Shown: one piece after another, positions 46,524 to 57,247 of the stretch | Position numbering within the stretch: the first letter of the stretch is position 1 | How the letters are laid out: each line of letters begins with the position of its first letter | Assembly (NCBI RefSeq): GCF_907165205.1 | Contig: NC_058193.1 | Location: 11,019,544-11,083,543, forward strand | Reading direction: 5' to 3' | DNA: 64,000 bases | Source of the DNA: Coccinella septempunctata | Taxonomy: Eukaryota; Arthropoda; Insecta; Coleoptera; Coccinellidae | Program-made: the position numbers and the translations under genes | Notes under the pieces: model-generated | The model's input: only the letters and a program-made list of their open reading frames with translations | Told to the model about the DNA's origin: nothing | Databases searched by the model: none

Positions 46524-46846
46524 TCTAATGCTGGTTCTTGAAATCTTTTCTGATACCTGTAAAAAAATATATGAAACACAGATTATTCAAACCTCAACAT
46601 TCAAGATCAGTTAGCACCTATTAGAAAAATCAGTCGTCTCTGAAATGTTGCTAGTGGGAAAGCCGGATCCATTTGTGTACGCTGTCCATTTCAACTGATT
46701 ATAGCCCCGTACCCGCAGGACGAAGGATAGGTACGTCTTGTGGAAGCTTCGATGCAAGGTAGCAGCGATTACCAAAGGTTTATATATTGCTATGGTGAGA
46801 CACGCGTTGCACGATTCGGCGTCACATAGGAAGTACATCAAGACCT
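46524..46846. other. Unassigned DNA
   Basis: Lies between the TIR transposon and the macro-domain fragment. Could hold an upstream exon or intron, but I found no matching N-terminal macro-domain sequence. Confidence 0.3.
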
Positions 46847-47206
46847 CGTTCTGAGGAATACTATCTCGCTCATTGTGTAGCGAACGACCTTCGTATGAGC
46901 AAAGGTATAGCAAGAGTATTCATAAATAAATTTGGACGTCAGGAAGAACTATTGCAGCCAAGAATCGAAAAAGCTTTGAAATTGAAGGCCGAAGATCGGT
47001 TCATTTATTACCTAGTCACCAAGCAACATTTCCATCAGAAGCCAACCTATCAGAATCTATGGACGGTACTGCATAGCTTGAAAGAAGACCTTTAACACTT
47101 TGGAGTTAGGAAATTAGCTGTTCGCAAGCTCAGTTGTGGACTGGACCAGCTGAATTGGCGGGTTGTGCGAAGCATGCTGGAGGTGGTATTTCAGTAGACT
47201 GTTATA
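46847..47206 (+). pseudogene. Macro-domain (OARD1/TARG1-like) fragment, broken
   Basis: The reading YYLAHCVANDLRMSKGIA, then FGRQEELL, then DRFIYYLVTKQHFHQKPTY and a LNWRVVRSML end match the ADP-ribose hydrolase OARD1/TARG1 (macro domain). Those enzymes remove mono-ADP-ribose from glutamate. A TAA at 47093-47095 interrupts the frame, which continues to 47206. The family's PRIGCGLD motif reads VRKLSCGLD and the first domain strand is missing. An AATAAA lies 180 bp downstream. It may be a decayed gene exon, a processed copy or a captured fragment. It is the only cellular-type protein seen in the window. Confidence 0.7.
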
Positions 47207-47783
47207 CGGATTCTAGTATGCAATTTTGACTCGAAGCAACAAAGGAACCTAGCAAAACTGTGGAGTGCTACTTCTATCAGAAGGCTACTGTAGGAACCCA
47301 GCGAGCACAGAAACATGTCAGAGATGTTAAAAGTAGGAGATTTCGAAACATTGAATAACCACTGCAATGTTCTGTTCATACATGAATAAAACCTTTTATA
47401 GAACAGCCAATGTCCGCCGCAGGCGGCTGTTATAAGGATATCCCTGGGATGTCACAAAAAGAACTTCTCTGAAGTTTTTTTGATAGCCTTTTCATGGACA
47501 CAATAGAACATTTCCAGAGCGTTTTGCGTACGCGAAATCGCTGTTTGTAAGACATTTTATGAACTTCTTTTGTGAAGTTTTTTTTAATTCATTTGAATGT
47601 TTGAAGATGCCATATTCTGTTTTGAATGAACCACTGAGTTTTAAAATAAAATACAGAATTGATGAAACTTCAACAAGTACAAAAAAACAAATCACATTTA
47701 ACATAAAAATTTCAATAACAAAAACAAATTGATTAATATTATACGTACAGAAAGAGATTATAAACAAAAAACGAATAATAATA
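47207..47783. other. Unassigned DNA downstream of the macro-domain fragment
   Basis: Probable 3' UTR to about 47400, then AT-rich sequence up to the AAT run in which the next LINE starts. No gene seen. Confidence 0.3.
47384..47389 (+). terminator. AATAAA polyadenylation signal downstream of the macro-domain fragment
   Basis: AATAAA follows the macro-domain stop by about 180 bp on the same strand, a normal distance for a short 3' UTR. Chance occurrence is common in AT-rich DNA. Confidence 0.35.
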
Positions 47784-47983
47784 ATAATAATAGTAGGTAC
47801 TGCTCGGAACGGCGAGAACTGTACGCAAGTACATGGGGAATGCAGAGGAACACCGTCTGCTCCGACAGGAAGTGCGGGTGAAGCACGAATCCAACCTACA
47901 GCAGGGAGCTGAGGAGCGACCCGGACCCGACCACCACCACGAGCCCGAAAACCTGGAAAGGGCTCCAACAGAGCTTTATCTTT

Positions 47984-49573
47984 TTGATATCTGAGATATC
48001 TGGGATAAGTGAATTTTCCTCTAGAGAGGAGTGTGAAAGCCGCAAGGCTAAAGTCATAATGTCTGGCCTGCCTGGCAGCTATCTGGTAGATGGCCTGCTG
48101 GGTAGCCATCGTAACGACGTAGACGGTGTTGGGGTGTGTAGGGGTGCTCTTTCTGCTCTCATTTCTCTACCCCTCACCCAAACCGAGAAAGGGGAGCACA
48201 AACCCATGAAAATGGTGATAACGAGAAACCTCGGAAACAATTCGCTGCCTGGGGATCGTCAGGGCATGTCTGGAGCCGGCGCTGGACATGACAGCATGCG
48301 GGACGTCGGTGGCAGGATGTTGAGGAAGCGGGCTCCTGCTGCAAAAGAAGCTACAGCTCCAAAGCAACAACAGCAACCAACGAGTCCAATTCAATTGCTG
48401 ACTCGAACCGCTGAAGGTGCTGCGCAGGATATTCAGCCAGTGCTCACCCAAGCGGGGTTAGTTAGAAAGCGCATGAAGTGGACAACGTCCATGAATGAAA
48501 CTATTGTGCGCATATATAACTCCATAACGGGACTAGGGCAGAACACGAACAACTATAGGAAAAGGCTCCATGAGGAATTCTGCAACGCCTACCCAAATCT
48601 CAATGTCTCTGAACAACGAGTGGCAGACCAGTACCGCGTAATTCTGAGAAATGAACTAATACTAACGGCCCGAATCGACGCAATTAAACGAGAACTTCAG
48701 CGTCCGCCTGAAATAGAGAATAACACCAACACCTCTGATGAAATTCACATGCCTGGGCAACAACATGCAGAAGAAATTGATACTGAAAGTCCATCTTGCA
48801 ACGCAAGTGAGCCTGAACACCAGGACGATAGGGAAGAGCTCCACCGACAAGTTGAATCTGACATGAGGAGATACTTTGCCGAACTGAAAGGAACAGATCC
48901 TCTTCATCGAGTACCACCTCCACGACTCAATACATCCAAGAAACTGTCACTTATAATCGACATCTTGAATAAGGACGTTTTACCTAAATACCTACAGAAA
49001 GGAAGTTCATTGGAATATCTGCATCTAGTTTTTCACTGTGCAGCGCTGACGACAGCGAAAACCATAGGGGCAAAAATTCGCCGAATGAACAACGATGGTC
49101 CAAAATTACACGAATTACACGCGCCAGCATGGCAGAAACGTCTTCAGCACAAAACAGAAAGGTTAAGAAGAGACATTGGACGACTGACGGAGTACTTGAA
49201 CGGGAATCGAGGAAGAAAGGTTGTGAAAGCTGCCAAAGAGATCATGGATAGAAACAGGACACACACAGAACGAGAGACGGAGAATGCTACAGCTCACCAT
49301 TGCCTCGACACTCTGAAGCATAAATTAAGTCTGTATGCAGAACGCCTGAGGAGATATAAAGGCCATTATAGCCGGAAAAGAGACAATAATTCATTCGAAA
49401 AGTCGGAAGAATCTTTCTACCGGTCACTCACATCGTCGGATGGAGAAAATGGAAAGTTACCACCAAAAGAAGCCATTGAACAATTCTGGACCGAACAATT
49501 ATCAACGAAACCTCAGTTCAATGGAGATACCGGATGGATTGAAGATGAAAAATCTGAAGCTATAAAATACTAG
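47984..49573 (+). pseudogene. R4/Dong-like LINE protein, N-terminal half
   Basis: The 529-residue frame starts at 47984; a later Met at 48060 (MSGLPGSYL) is also possible. It has a Myb-like DNA-binding region near residues 165-225 (KRMKWTTSMNETIVRIYNSI) and an acidic linker. A basic helical region before RT follows (LRRDIGRLTEYLNG, LRRYKGHYSRK). It runs off into a SINE-like insert after EDEKSEAIKY. The reading resumes after the insert as early RT sequence (IEEVKSAIRGLHNWKTP). It would bind the target and RNA of the element. Confidence 0.65.
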
Positions 49574-49836
49574 CTGACCCGGCAAACGTTGTTTTGCCAT
49601 ATAAATAATTTCCATGTTGTATCATAAAAAAATAGAAATTAAAAATTTTGTCTAAAAAATAAAAAAAAAATTTAGGGGTGGACTACCCCTAACATTTAGG
49701 GGGATGAAAAATAGATGTTGGCCGATTCTCATAGATACCGGATAAGCACAAAAAATTTCATCAAAATCGGTCAAGCCGTTTCGGAGGAGTATGGTAACGA
49801 AAACTATGACACGAGAATTTTATATATTAGATGAAC
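49571..49836 (+). mobile_element. Short insert of the widespread AGCTGACCCGGC arthropod repeat family
   Basis: It begins TAGCTGACCCGGCAAACGTT and ends GACACGAGAATTTTATATAT. In between are ATCAAAATCGGTCAAGCCG and CGGAGGAGTATGGTAACGAA. These blocks are familiar from a very common short interspersed repeat in insects. It splits the LINE frame; I cannot give its exact class. Confidence 0.6.
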
Positions 49837-50058
49837 CGATGCAGCATGACATGATCACAATTGAAGAAGTAAAATCAGCTATCAGAGGACTGCACAACTG
49901 GAAAACACCTGAGCGTTCTGTAATCCATCAGGATTACAGAACTTCTGGATCAAGAAACTTTGGATCATGCATGACAAATTGACCTCCGCAATAAATGATG
50001 TCATTGTAAATCCTGAAAGAATGCCAGTATTCCTTACACATGGCACAACATACATTAC

Positions 50059-50976
50059 TTGACAACTGACGCTACCGATCCACCAGACGAACATTTAAAG
50101 CAAGCATTAGAAAGAAACATCCTCTGTTATTCGGGAATGAACTCTGGAGATAGACCAAAGATCCCCAGGATGAAGGGCTCGCGTGAGATGCTGAGAAAGG
50201 TTGGCATGGTAGACACAATGATAGGAAAACGTATATCTAACACCTCCACGCTCAGAGACATAGTCGATATTGTGTACGCAGGCACTGTTACTGTGTGTGA
50301 GGAAATGGGCAGACCTTTAATACAAGCACACACAGGGCCACTGAATCAGTCACCCCCATAGAAAACTCGTCTAGAAGGAAATATAAATAAGATCAGAAAG
50401 AAAATCGGATCATTACATACATACCTGAATAATGAGTCCGTATCAAAGAAGGTCCATAAAGCAGTTCGGAAAATATGCTTTGAACACCATATCCCAGCAC
50501 TGGCACCTGACCGCAGGGAGAAATTGAAAACACTGTGCGAGAACCTGAAACAGAAAGTAAAAGCTTTAGGTAATCGAATGAGGCGGTACAATGAAAGAGT
50601 CAGAAGATACCAGAATAATCAACTGTTTTACAAAAACCAAAAACAGTTTTTCAGGAGTTTGTAAAACGATCGAACAGTGGAAGGAGAACCTCCAAGGACA
50701 GAGGAAATGTATGAGTACTGGCAAGCAATATGGGGTAAAGAAAAACAACACGATGAGAAAACAGGCTGGATAAAGGAAGCGGAGACTGAAAGTTGGAGAT
50801 ACAGGATGGAGAACATAGAAATCACTTGCGCTGATATTGTGTATGTTTTAAAAAAACGAACAACTAGTCTGCGCCGGGACCGGACAAAATACAAAATTAT
50901 TGGTGGAAACATTTTTCGAGCACCCATCAAGCTCTGGCAACCCTTTTTCAGAGAGCATTACGCGACCCTGAGGTAA
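50059..50976 (+). pseudogene. R4/Dong-like LINE B, region before the RT
   Basis: Frames 50059-50361 and 50677-50976 plus stop-interrupted sequence between them parallel copy A. Helical basic segments (RNRMRRYNERVRRYQNNQ type) lead to a YEYWQAIWGKEKQ segment and a W-rich start of RT (APIKLWQPFF). Several stops and shifts. Confidence 0.55.
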
Positions 50977-51005
50977 TCCCGGAATCTCTCACACAAGGCA
51001 TCACC

Positions 51006-52142
51006 ATGATGATTCCGAAAGGGGGCGTAACGTCCGACCCTAAAAATTACCGCCCGATAACATGTCTCCCAACCGTATATAAGATCCTGACAGGTACCCT
51101 AACCTTGCATATTTGGAAGCATGTGAGCAGGCACAATATTTTGGCGCACGAACAGAACGGGTGCTGCAGTGACGCGAAAGGCTGCAAGGAATTACTGGTT
51201 GTCGATCAGATCATTACCCGGCAGGCGAAAACTAAACTCCGAAATATATCTATTGCCTAGATCGACTATAAAAAGGCCTTCGATTCGGTGCCCCATTTTT
51301 GGCTATTGAGGGTTTTGCGTCTCTACGGGATCTCAGAAAAAATGAAAAATTTACTTAAAAACCTAATGAAAACATGGCGAACAACATTACTCATCGAAAC
51401 GAAGAACGGAGCTAACAGAACGAGAGAGATACCGATCAAATGCGGAATTTTTCAGGGCGATACTCTTAGCCCACTCTGGTTTTGTTTGGCGTTTAATATG
51501 CTGAGTGGGTTACTGAACAAATCTGGGTATGGATACGTACAAGATAAGGTCAGGAAATTGAAGGTCAGCCACCAACTCTATATGGACGACCTGAAGCTTT
51601 TCGTGGCCACTGAAGACGAGATGAGAAGATTGTTGGAGATAGTATCCTTCTTCAGCAGAACAATAGGAATGGAGATGGGTTTGGCAAAGTGTGCGGTTCT
51701 GAATGTGAGAAGGGGCGGGATCATAGAAGGAGACGAGGTAAAACTGTGGGATGGCTCTAGAATTGCATGCTTAAAACCACAAGAAGGGTACGAGTACCTG
51801 GGTGTGCAGCAGGCCCTCGACTTCAAGACAGCTGAAGTGAAAGAAACATTGAAGACGAAATACTTTGCCAGAATCAGAAGTCTACTGAAGGCTAAATTAA
51901 ATTCCAAGGCACTCTTCACTTTGATTTATATATGGGCCTTACCTTGTATCAGCTATTCATTCGGAGTTGTGCGCTGGACATCTACGGAGCTGCAGGCGGT
52001 GGATGTACAGACAAGAAAGCTGCTGACTAGGTTTGGTGTTCATCATACCCATTCCTCGGTGAGTAGGCTCTATATACCTAGGCAGGACGGAGGCAGGGGA
52101 CTGCAAAATATACAAATAACACATAACAAGATGGTGTTATAA
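51006..52142 (+). pseudogene. R4/Dong-like LINE B reverse transcriptase, one Trp-to-stop change
   Basis: The frames 51006-51260 and 51288-52142 are the same frame broken by TAG at 51258-51260, where relatives have Trp before IDYKKAFDSVPH. RT motifs seen are PKNYRPITCLPTVYKILT, IDYKKAFDSVP (first Asp), CGIFQGDTLSPLWFCLAF and catalytic YMDD at 51579-51590. The thumb follows (EGYEYLGVQQA). The RT style fits LINEs with restriction-like endonucleases. Confidence 0.75.
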
Positions 52143-52690
52143 ATGAGAAAATATTTCAGGTCTAAAAACTTACCTTTTTATGAGACCATATGTCAGGCAG
52201 ATAAGTCCTCGGCACTGCAGCTCGCGAAACCTACCATAAACCTCAGGGAACCTAACCTAACCTAACCTAACCTACCATAAACCTCAGGGAACAGACACTC
52301 GAGCAGCTCTCGGAAGAGTAGCACAGCAAGGCACTGCACGGTAGATACCCTGGGAATTTAAGATCAGACAGTATCCTGAGGTCAGAATCGCTTACTTACC
52401 TCAAAGCAGGGTACCTTTTTCCGGAGACGGAAGGAAGAATAGTAGCTGTCCAGGATCAAGTCATACCAACACGTGCATATATCAAGAGGATTACTAATCG
52501 TAATATTCCTACTGACGTCTGCCGAAAATGCTCCAAATCCCTGGAAACAGTCCAACAACTCTTGCCCAATTTTAGCTCCTAGGGACTATATGGAACGCCA
52601 TAATGCGATGGCAAAAATTTTTCATAGGGAACTCGCGAAAAGGACAGCTTTGATACACGAGGAAGGGAGCCTTTATACTTACCAACCATG
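52143..52690 (+). pseudogene. R4/Dong-like LINE B C-terminal region (zinc motif), frameshifted
   Basis: After a 41-bp duplication/insertion the frame resumes with LHGRYPGNLRSDSIL, LFPETEGRIVAVQDQV and CRKCSKSLETVQQ. The last is the CCHC-type motif that precedes the endonuclease in R2/R4-type proteins. The His and last Cys of the motif are lost and stops follow, so the endonuclease is not recognisable. Confidence 0.6.
52228..52292. repeat. Interstitial (CCTAA)4 telomere-motif insertion with 24-bp flanking duplication
   Basis: Four CCTAA units (52251-52270) lie between two identical 24-bp copies (52228-52251 and 52269-52292) that begin AACCTACCATAAACC. The added length is 41 bp. Removing one unit would bring the LINE reading back into frame, so the insertion came after the LINE. 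TTAGG/CCTAA is the common insect telomere repeat. Confidence 0.8.
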
Positions 52691-52705
52691 CAGTGTCCTA
52701 GAAAT

Positions 52706-52706
<1 letters not shown>

Positions 52707-52754
<48 letters not shown>

Positions 52755-52782
52755 TTCGGTCCCCATATGTCCCGCTGCATAT

Positions 52783-52840
<58 letters not shown>
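52707..52840. repeat. (TA)n microsatellite at the LINE 3' border
   Basis: Two TA tracts (about 52707-52750 and 52788-52840) surround a short unique piece. They separate the LINE 3' end from the foldback repeat. Confidence 0.9.
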
Positions 52841-52845
<5 letters not shown>

Positions 52846-55620
52846 TAAAGTGTTAATACCACCTCCAAAATAGTAACTCGTTTAACGCTCTCACCTCATA
52901 TATATCGCTGTCACCTCCGAAATCGGAGGTGACAACGTTTTGCCTTATTTTTTAGCTTGTTAGATTCAGGAGGCTTCAGGGACCAACATATCAAAAAATC
53001 GTTTTGAGGTCACAACGCACCCCGTTTATGTACTGAACAATCTTTTAGTTCGAGTGTATATCACTGGCGCTAGTGTGCTGAGCTGTATATCGAAGAATTG
53101 CTCTGAAAGACTCTTTGCTCGTTAGCACCTCCGAAAATGGCAACGTTGTACTGTGCAAGCAGATGTAGACAGGCGGAATATCAGTATACGGAGGAATTAA
53201 GTAAAGAGAGGCGCAGCGCGTTTTCTCCTCCATTATTGCAAGCCAGGCGGCATATCTCAACGATTTTTTATCGCATTCTTCTGTAGGGGAAAGAATCACG
53301 TGAAAGAAAACCAATCTTGGCCCTCTCGAATGGGATTATGACTGTTTATATTTCATCGTGCGTATATCTATGCATCCGTTGAACTTCTTTCATCTCAAGC
53401 TAACACTATAATTCTGAATTTGGCGAACTATTTCATTATCTATCTGAAAACAAATCGATTTGAGTCTTGTCCATAATAATATTGCTTCTCTCTATGGAAA
53501 TGATCCATATAGATAATACCACCTATTAGAATAACGAATAATCAGTATTGGTACATTGCATATAATAAAATAAGCTGTTCAGAGAAAAAATTTTTTTGGA
53601 TAAGAATATTCAGATGGTAATGGTGATGAATATTCAAGGACAATGAGCCATTCCGAAAATTCTCATTTCAGAATCAAGAGAAAAAATGCTACAAATTTTA
53701 CAATATCACAGAAATGAACAATGTCGGCATAACCGAATGTTGGACATTGTTGTGTTATTTCAAATAGAACGCTCTTTATATTTTTCTTGAATCAGATTGC
53801 TCAATGAGGAATCCTTTGCTCAGAAACATTTCTTTTATTATCGAATATGTTTAAATATTGGATTTTCCCGAAAATTTGAAGGGCTTGTACCATCTCTCTG
53901 GTTTAAATATTTTAGTGATGTGTCATAAAGAAATTACTAATTATATCGAAAAAATTAAGATTTTATGAAGGATTCGCCAAAACAGATTTGCATTTTTCGA
54001 TAGATCATACAGGATATAAGGGAAAAAATAAACAATATTGAAGTCTTTGGAAGGCCTCGAGTCAACATATTTTGAAATTGCAACCATATTTTTGTCAAGA
54101 TATGATGAATCTTCAAAATGAAGTTAATAATATAGATACATACTCGGATACATATGATTGATATACAGATGATTGATTGGTAAATTCCCAAAAGCTATGA
54201 TGAACAGCGGACACAATGATGGACGCATGATGAAAGGAGGAAGACAAAAGTTAATTTAAGTATTTTCGCATGCAGTTTTATTATTCAAAATAGATGATGA
54301 TTCTTATAATTAACAAATCATGTGCAATTGAAATTTTTGTTTTGGTCTTCGAAAATGACACATATTGCTTAAACTTCTATTATCTAAAATAAAAAGGTAC
54401 ATAGATAAATTATAGCTATATACAGGATATCTGTAAACAAATGCGAAGGAATAAGGGAGATGATTCCTTAATGAAAATAGGCGGGGGTAGTTCCTATAAT
54501 TTTTTTTCCAAATCGACAGCCCTTCCAAGATACACCCTTTGGAAGGCGATGACGAGTTAACAGTTTTTAATTTTTTTTACAGGTTCTAAAAACCAATGAG
54601 TCGTAAAACTATACATATTATGAAGCACTGAGTAGATTGGTACCAGTTTCAACTTTGGCAAGCTCCTAGTTTAGGCGGTAACTTGCTATCGATTTTTTAA
54701 TGTGTCTCTGCCTTGAATTCAAAAATTTCTGTGAAAATGTTTAAATTTGAGTTATTATGCTATTGTCATAGAAGTATACGAAACTAGCAAGTCGGGGGAT
54801 CCAAGATTTTCGGGTTTCACCTTAAAAAAAAACATAATAAAATGAATTTCGTGAATACCGAGGCAAAAACCACTATTCTCCGCTATAAAAAATTAGTATT
54901 ATTCCAATAATATACCGACTTAGTTAATGCTACGTTGCTATTACTATAAGGCCCGGTTGTTCAGTTCAGGATTAGGCCGAAATTTAAGATGATCCTAGAT
55001 TAACCTGACAGAACTGAACTGAAATGTCAAAATCAATCTAGGATAAACTTTAATCCCGAACTGAGCAACTGGGCCTATTCATGTAGAGTTTCGGATTTTG
55101 CGAGAATCTACTAGTTTTTCTTCAAAACAACAAATGCGCTGAAGGAAATGTGATTGACTGTTAGCGACACATAATAGCAACCATCCAAATTTTGTACTCT
55201 ATACAAATTTTTTCGAACTCTCATTATACAGTGTAGCAGTTTGATACTGAAATCCGTCATTTGACAAAATGAGTTGTCAGTTTATAGACTGACCAACATT
55301 TTCGAAAGCTATTGATCTATTAATTAAATCGTTCTATAATTGGTCCTTAATTGACAGTCGTATTGTGAACAACGATATGCAGCGGATTATCTAAACACGA
55401 AATAAATTCTGAAATGTTTTGGGATCATGAGGCTAATTAAATAAGTATCTTGTTCGTATCAATTGTTGAACTTCATTATTCTAAATATTCTTCAATGAAT
55501 GAAAATATAATATCAACACACATAATTTTTTGATTTATTCGTCATCTAATCATTAAATCAATCGTTTCTCGAAAAGTTTCGAGTCTTGAGGCAAATAGAA
55601 TATTGAATAATTTACATCAT
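52838..55620. repeat. Giant foldback repeat, copy 2, left arm outer part
   Basis: Collinear with 22698-25100 of copy 1, starting at the same TATAGTTATAAAGTG border. It keeps the GGCC-type MITE (54950-55075) and lacks the 23652 MITE. The 89-residue frame is open here too (53045-53314, minus). It is interrupted at 55620 by a LINE. Confidence 0.85.
54950..55075. mobile_element. 126-bp MITE with GGCC-type TIRs (copy in foldback copy 2)
   Basis: The ends GGCCCGGTTGTTCAGTTC and GGCCCAGTTGCTCAGTTC are inverted, with flanks TAA and TAT. Same site as 30352-30477 in copy 1, so the insertion predates the arm duplication. Confidence 0.8.
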
Positions 55621-56212
55621 AATCGTTCACTGTTGCGAACTGACGTGTTGATCCGAGCTCTCATCTTTCATTTAGTTATTACGGTGTGTTTTCAGTTGTT
55701 ATTTTCCTACCAGGTATTTCATTATTTTTATTTCATCGGGCAGTTATTTTTTGGGGTTTAAAGTAGTTAAAAGATTCATTTATCGCATTAATTTACGTCA
55801 TTTACTTGTTGTGTTTACTTTCTTATCGGCGCGACTGACCGGTGCAATACAGCGGCGCATACGTCCGACAGGTCGGTTGACCCTGGCGAGGGATATTTCG
55901 CGGAGTGCTTGCCGCTGCAGATACAGGGCGACCATAATTGCATAAACGTGATCTCTCTGTGCTCGTGTGGAGGGTTAATCTGCGGAGCGCTTGCTGCTGT
56001 GGATACAGGCTGTCTATGGTTGCACTGAGGGGATCTATCCTACTCGTGCACTTGTTGTTAGGCTCCGTCTCTCTTATCCTTTATCCGTGGCATACCTTTA
56101 TCCATTGTGTGAGTCTTTCATATCTGCCCATGAAAGTGAAGAGTCTATAATTGTTTCCTATTACCCACTATTAATTTTTTAGCGGTGATTGTTGGGTTGA
56201 TCTGTAGTAAAG
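55621..56212 (+). promoter_or_regulatory. LINE 5' UTR (probable internal promoter region)
   Basis: 592 bp between the insertion border and the ORF1 ATG, GC-richer than the flanks. LINEs of this group drive transcription from their own 5' end. I see no specific motif I would name. Confidence 0.4.
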
Positions 56213-57247
56213 ATGCCTAAAAATTGCCCTGGATGTGGCAACGCCATCTCGGGTTCTGCTGGGTCGGTTTCCTGTACTAAATGCCGTAAATGTTTCCATT
56301 CTGGCTGTACTGATCTCGCTGACCGCGATTTGCGGTCCATCAGGGAGACAGGTGAAGGGTGGATTTGTCCTTCTTGTTCCGGGGGCGATCGTCGGTTGCG
56401 TAGTAATTCTTCCAGTTCGCGTGTATTGCCGTGCTCGAACGTTAGGTCCGGTGGTCCTAGGGAGGAGGCTTTTACGAACGAGCCTATCACTGTTCAACAC
56501 TTCAACGCCCTCATGGAAATGATGAAGTCTATGTCGTCCTCAATTGAGCGTATCGAGGGCGGACAGAGGGATCTGTTTGCGGAATTGGAGAGGTGCAGTG
56601 CTGTGCTTCAGAGACATGAGGAGATTTTGTCACAGCATGATTCTGCATTAAAATTGGATAGATCAGATATTGATTCTATACAACGTGATCATGAGGACTT
56701 ATCGAACCGAGTGTCTCACGTCTCGAGTGAGGTTGCTATGCTGCAGGAGAGGATTGCTTCTGGTGCGTCTGCGGCTAGTTCGTCGTCTGCTGATCTTTCG
56801 GAGATTATGGAGAGAGTGAGGAGGTCTCATAACATCATAGCGCTGAACCTTCCTGAGGGGGAGGATGAATCTTGTGATGGAGCTGTGGGAGCTGAACTGG
56901 CTGACTGTATTGTTGGCTCTGCTAGTCGATATCTGGTTGATGTGGTAAGATTACCCTCGAGAGACAAAACGCGCCCACGCTGGTTGAAGATGAGTTTTTC
57001 TAGTCCAGAAATTGTAAAGAACATCTTGAGAAATAAATCTCGGTTACTTGCGAACACAAGATTTAGAAAGGTCATTGTTCAGAGTGATCAGACTAAAGCT
57101 CAATTGATGGAGCTTAATGATCTTCGAGGGGAGCTGAGGAGGAGGCAATCGGGCGGTGATGATACCCTGACCATAAAGTATGTGCGGGGAGCCCCCAAAA
57201 TTGTACCAAAAACAACCTCTAAGTCGGGTACTAGTCAAAAAAACTAA
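56213..57247 (+). CDS. LINE ORF1 protein (PHD finger, coiled coil, RNA-binding C-terminus)
   Basis: 344 residues. A PHD-type zinc finger is at residues 5-55 with C5, C8, C21, C24, H29, C32, C52 and C55 in the C4HC3 pattern. A long helical, Ser/Glu-rich region follows (about 95-185), probably a coiled coil for trimer or multimer formation. The C-terminal domain starts at HNIIALNLPE near 203 and resembles the RNA-binding part of CR1/Jockey ORF1. The start at 56213 is the first ATG followed directly by the zinc finger. The last sense codons are CAA AAA AAC before TAA, forming a slippery heptamer into ORF2. Confidence 0.85.
   Translation: MPKNCPGCGNAISGSAGSVSCTKCRKCFHSGCTDLADRDLRSIRETGEGWICPSCSGGDRRLRSNSSSSRVLPCSNVRSGGPREEAFTNEPITVQHFNALMEMMKSMSSSIERIEGGQRDLFAELERCSAVLQRHEEILSQHDSALKLDRSDIDSIQRDHEDLSNRVSHVSSEVAMLQERIASGASAASSSSADLSEIMERVRRSHNIIALNLPEGEDESCDGAVGAELADCIVGSASRYLVDVVRLPSRDKTRPRWLKMSFSSPEIVKNILRNKSRLLANTRFRKVIVQSDQTKAQLMELNDLRGELRRRQSGGDDTLTIKYVRGAPKIVPKTTSKSGTSQKN

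Larger units (their letters stand above)
47793..50058 (+). mobile_element. R4/Dong-like LINE copy A (5' end to early RT)
   Basis: The 5' end directly follows an (AAT)n run (47777-47792). The Dong family is known for insertion in TAA repeats. A GC-richer leader and long ORF follow, then early RT sequence to 50058. There the reading jumps to a related but different LINE (copy B). Assignment to the R2/R4 (restriction-like endonuclease) group rests on the single-ORF layout, the Myb-like N-terminus and the RT style of copy B. Confidence 0.6.
50059..52700 (+). mobile_element. R4/Dong-like LINE copy B (pre-RT region to 3' end)
   Basis: Protein similarity to the second half of the copy A ORF restarts at 50059 with diverged sequence, so two family members are joined here. 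RT, a C-terminal cysteine motif and a (TA)n 3' border follow. All in all it is a mosaic of two copies rather than one insertion. Confidence 0.6.

Noticed and set aside
47793..47910. HDV-like ribozyme at the R4-like LINE 5' end
   Set aside because: GTAGGT near the start can pair with ACCTAC about 100 nt later, but I could not place the remaining helices of the double pseudoknot with confidence.
52473..52873. Plus-strand frames of 61-103 codons over the TA tract
   Set aside because: They are translations of TA repeats and of the LINE in the wrong frame (Ile-Tyr runs) and have no independent support.
56235..56522. Overlapping plus and minus frames of 95-109 codons across LINE ORF1
   Set aside because: Shadows of the ORF1 reading frame in GC-richer DNA. 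They lack any domain, while ORF1 has a complete PHD pattern.
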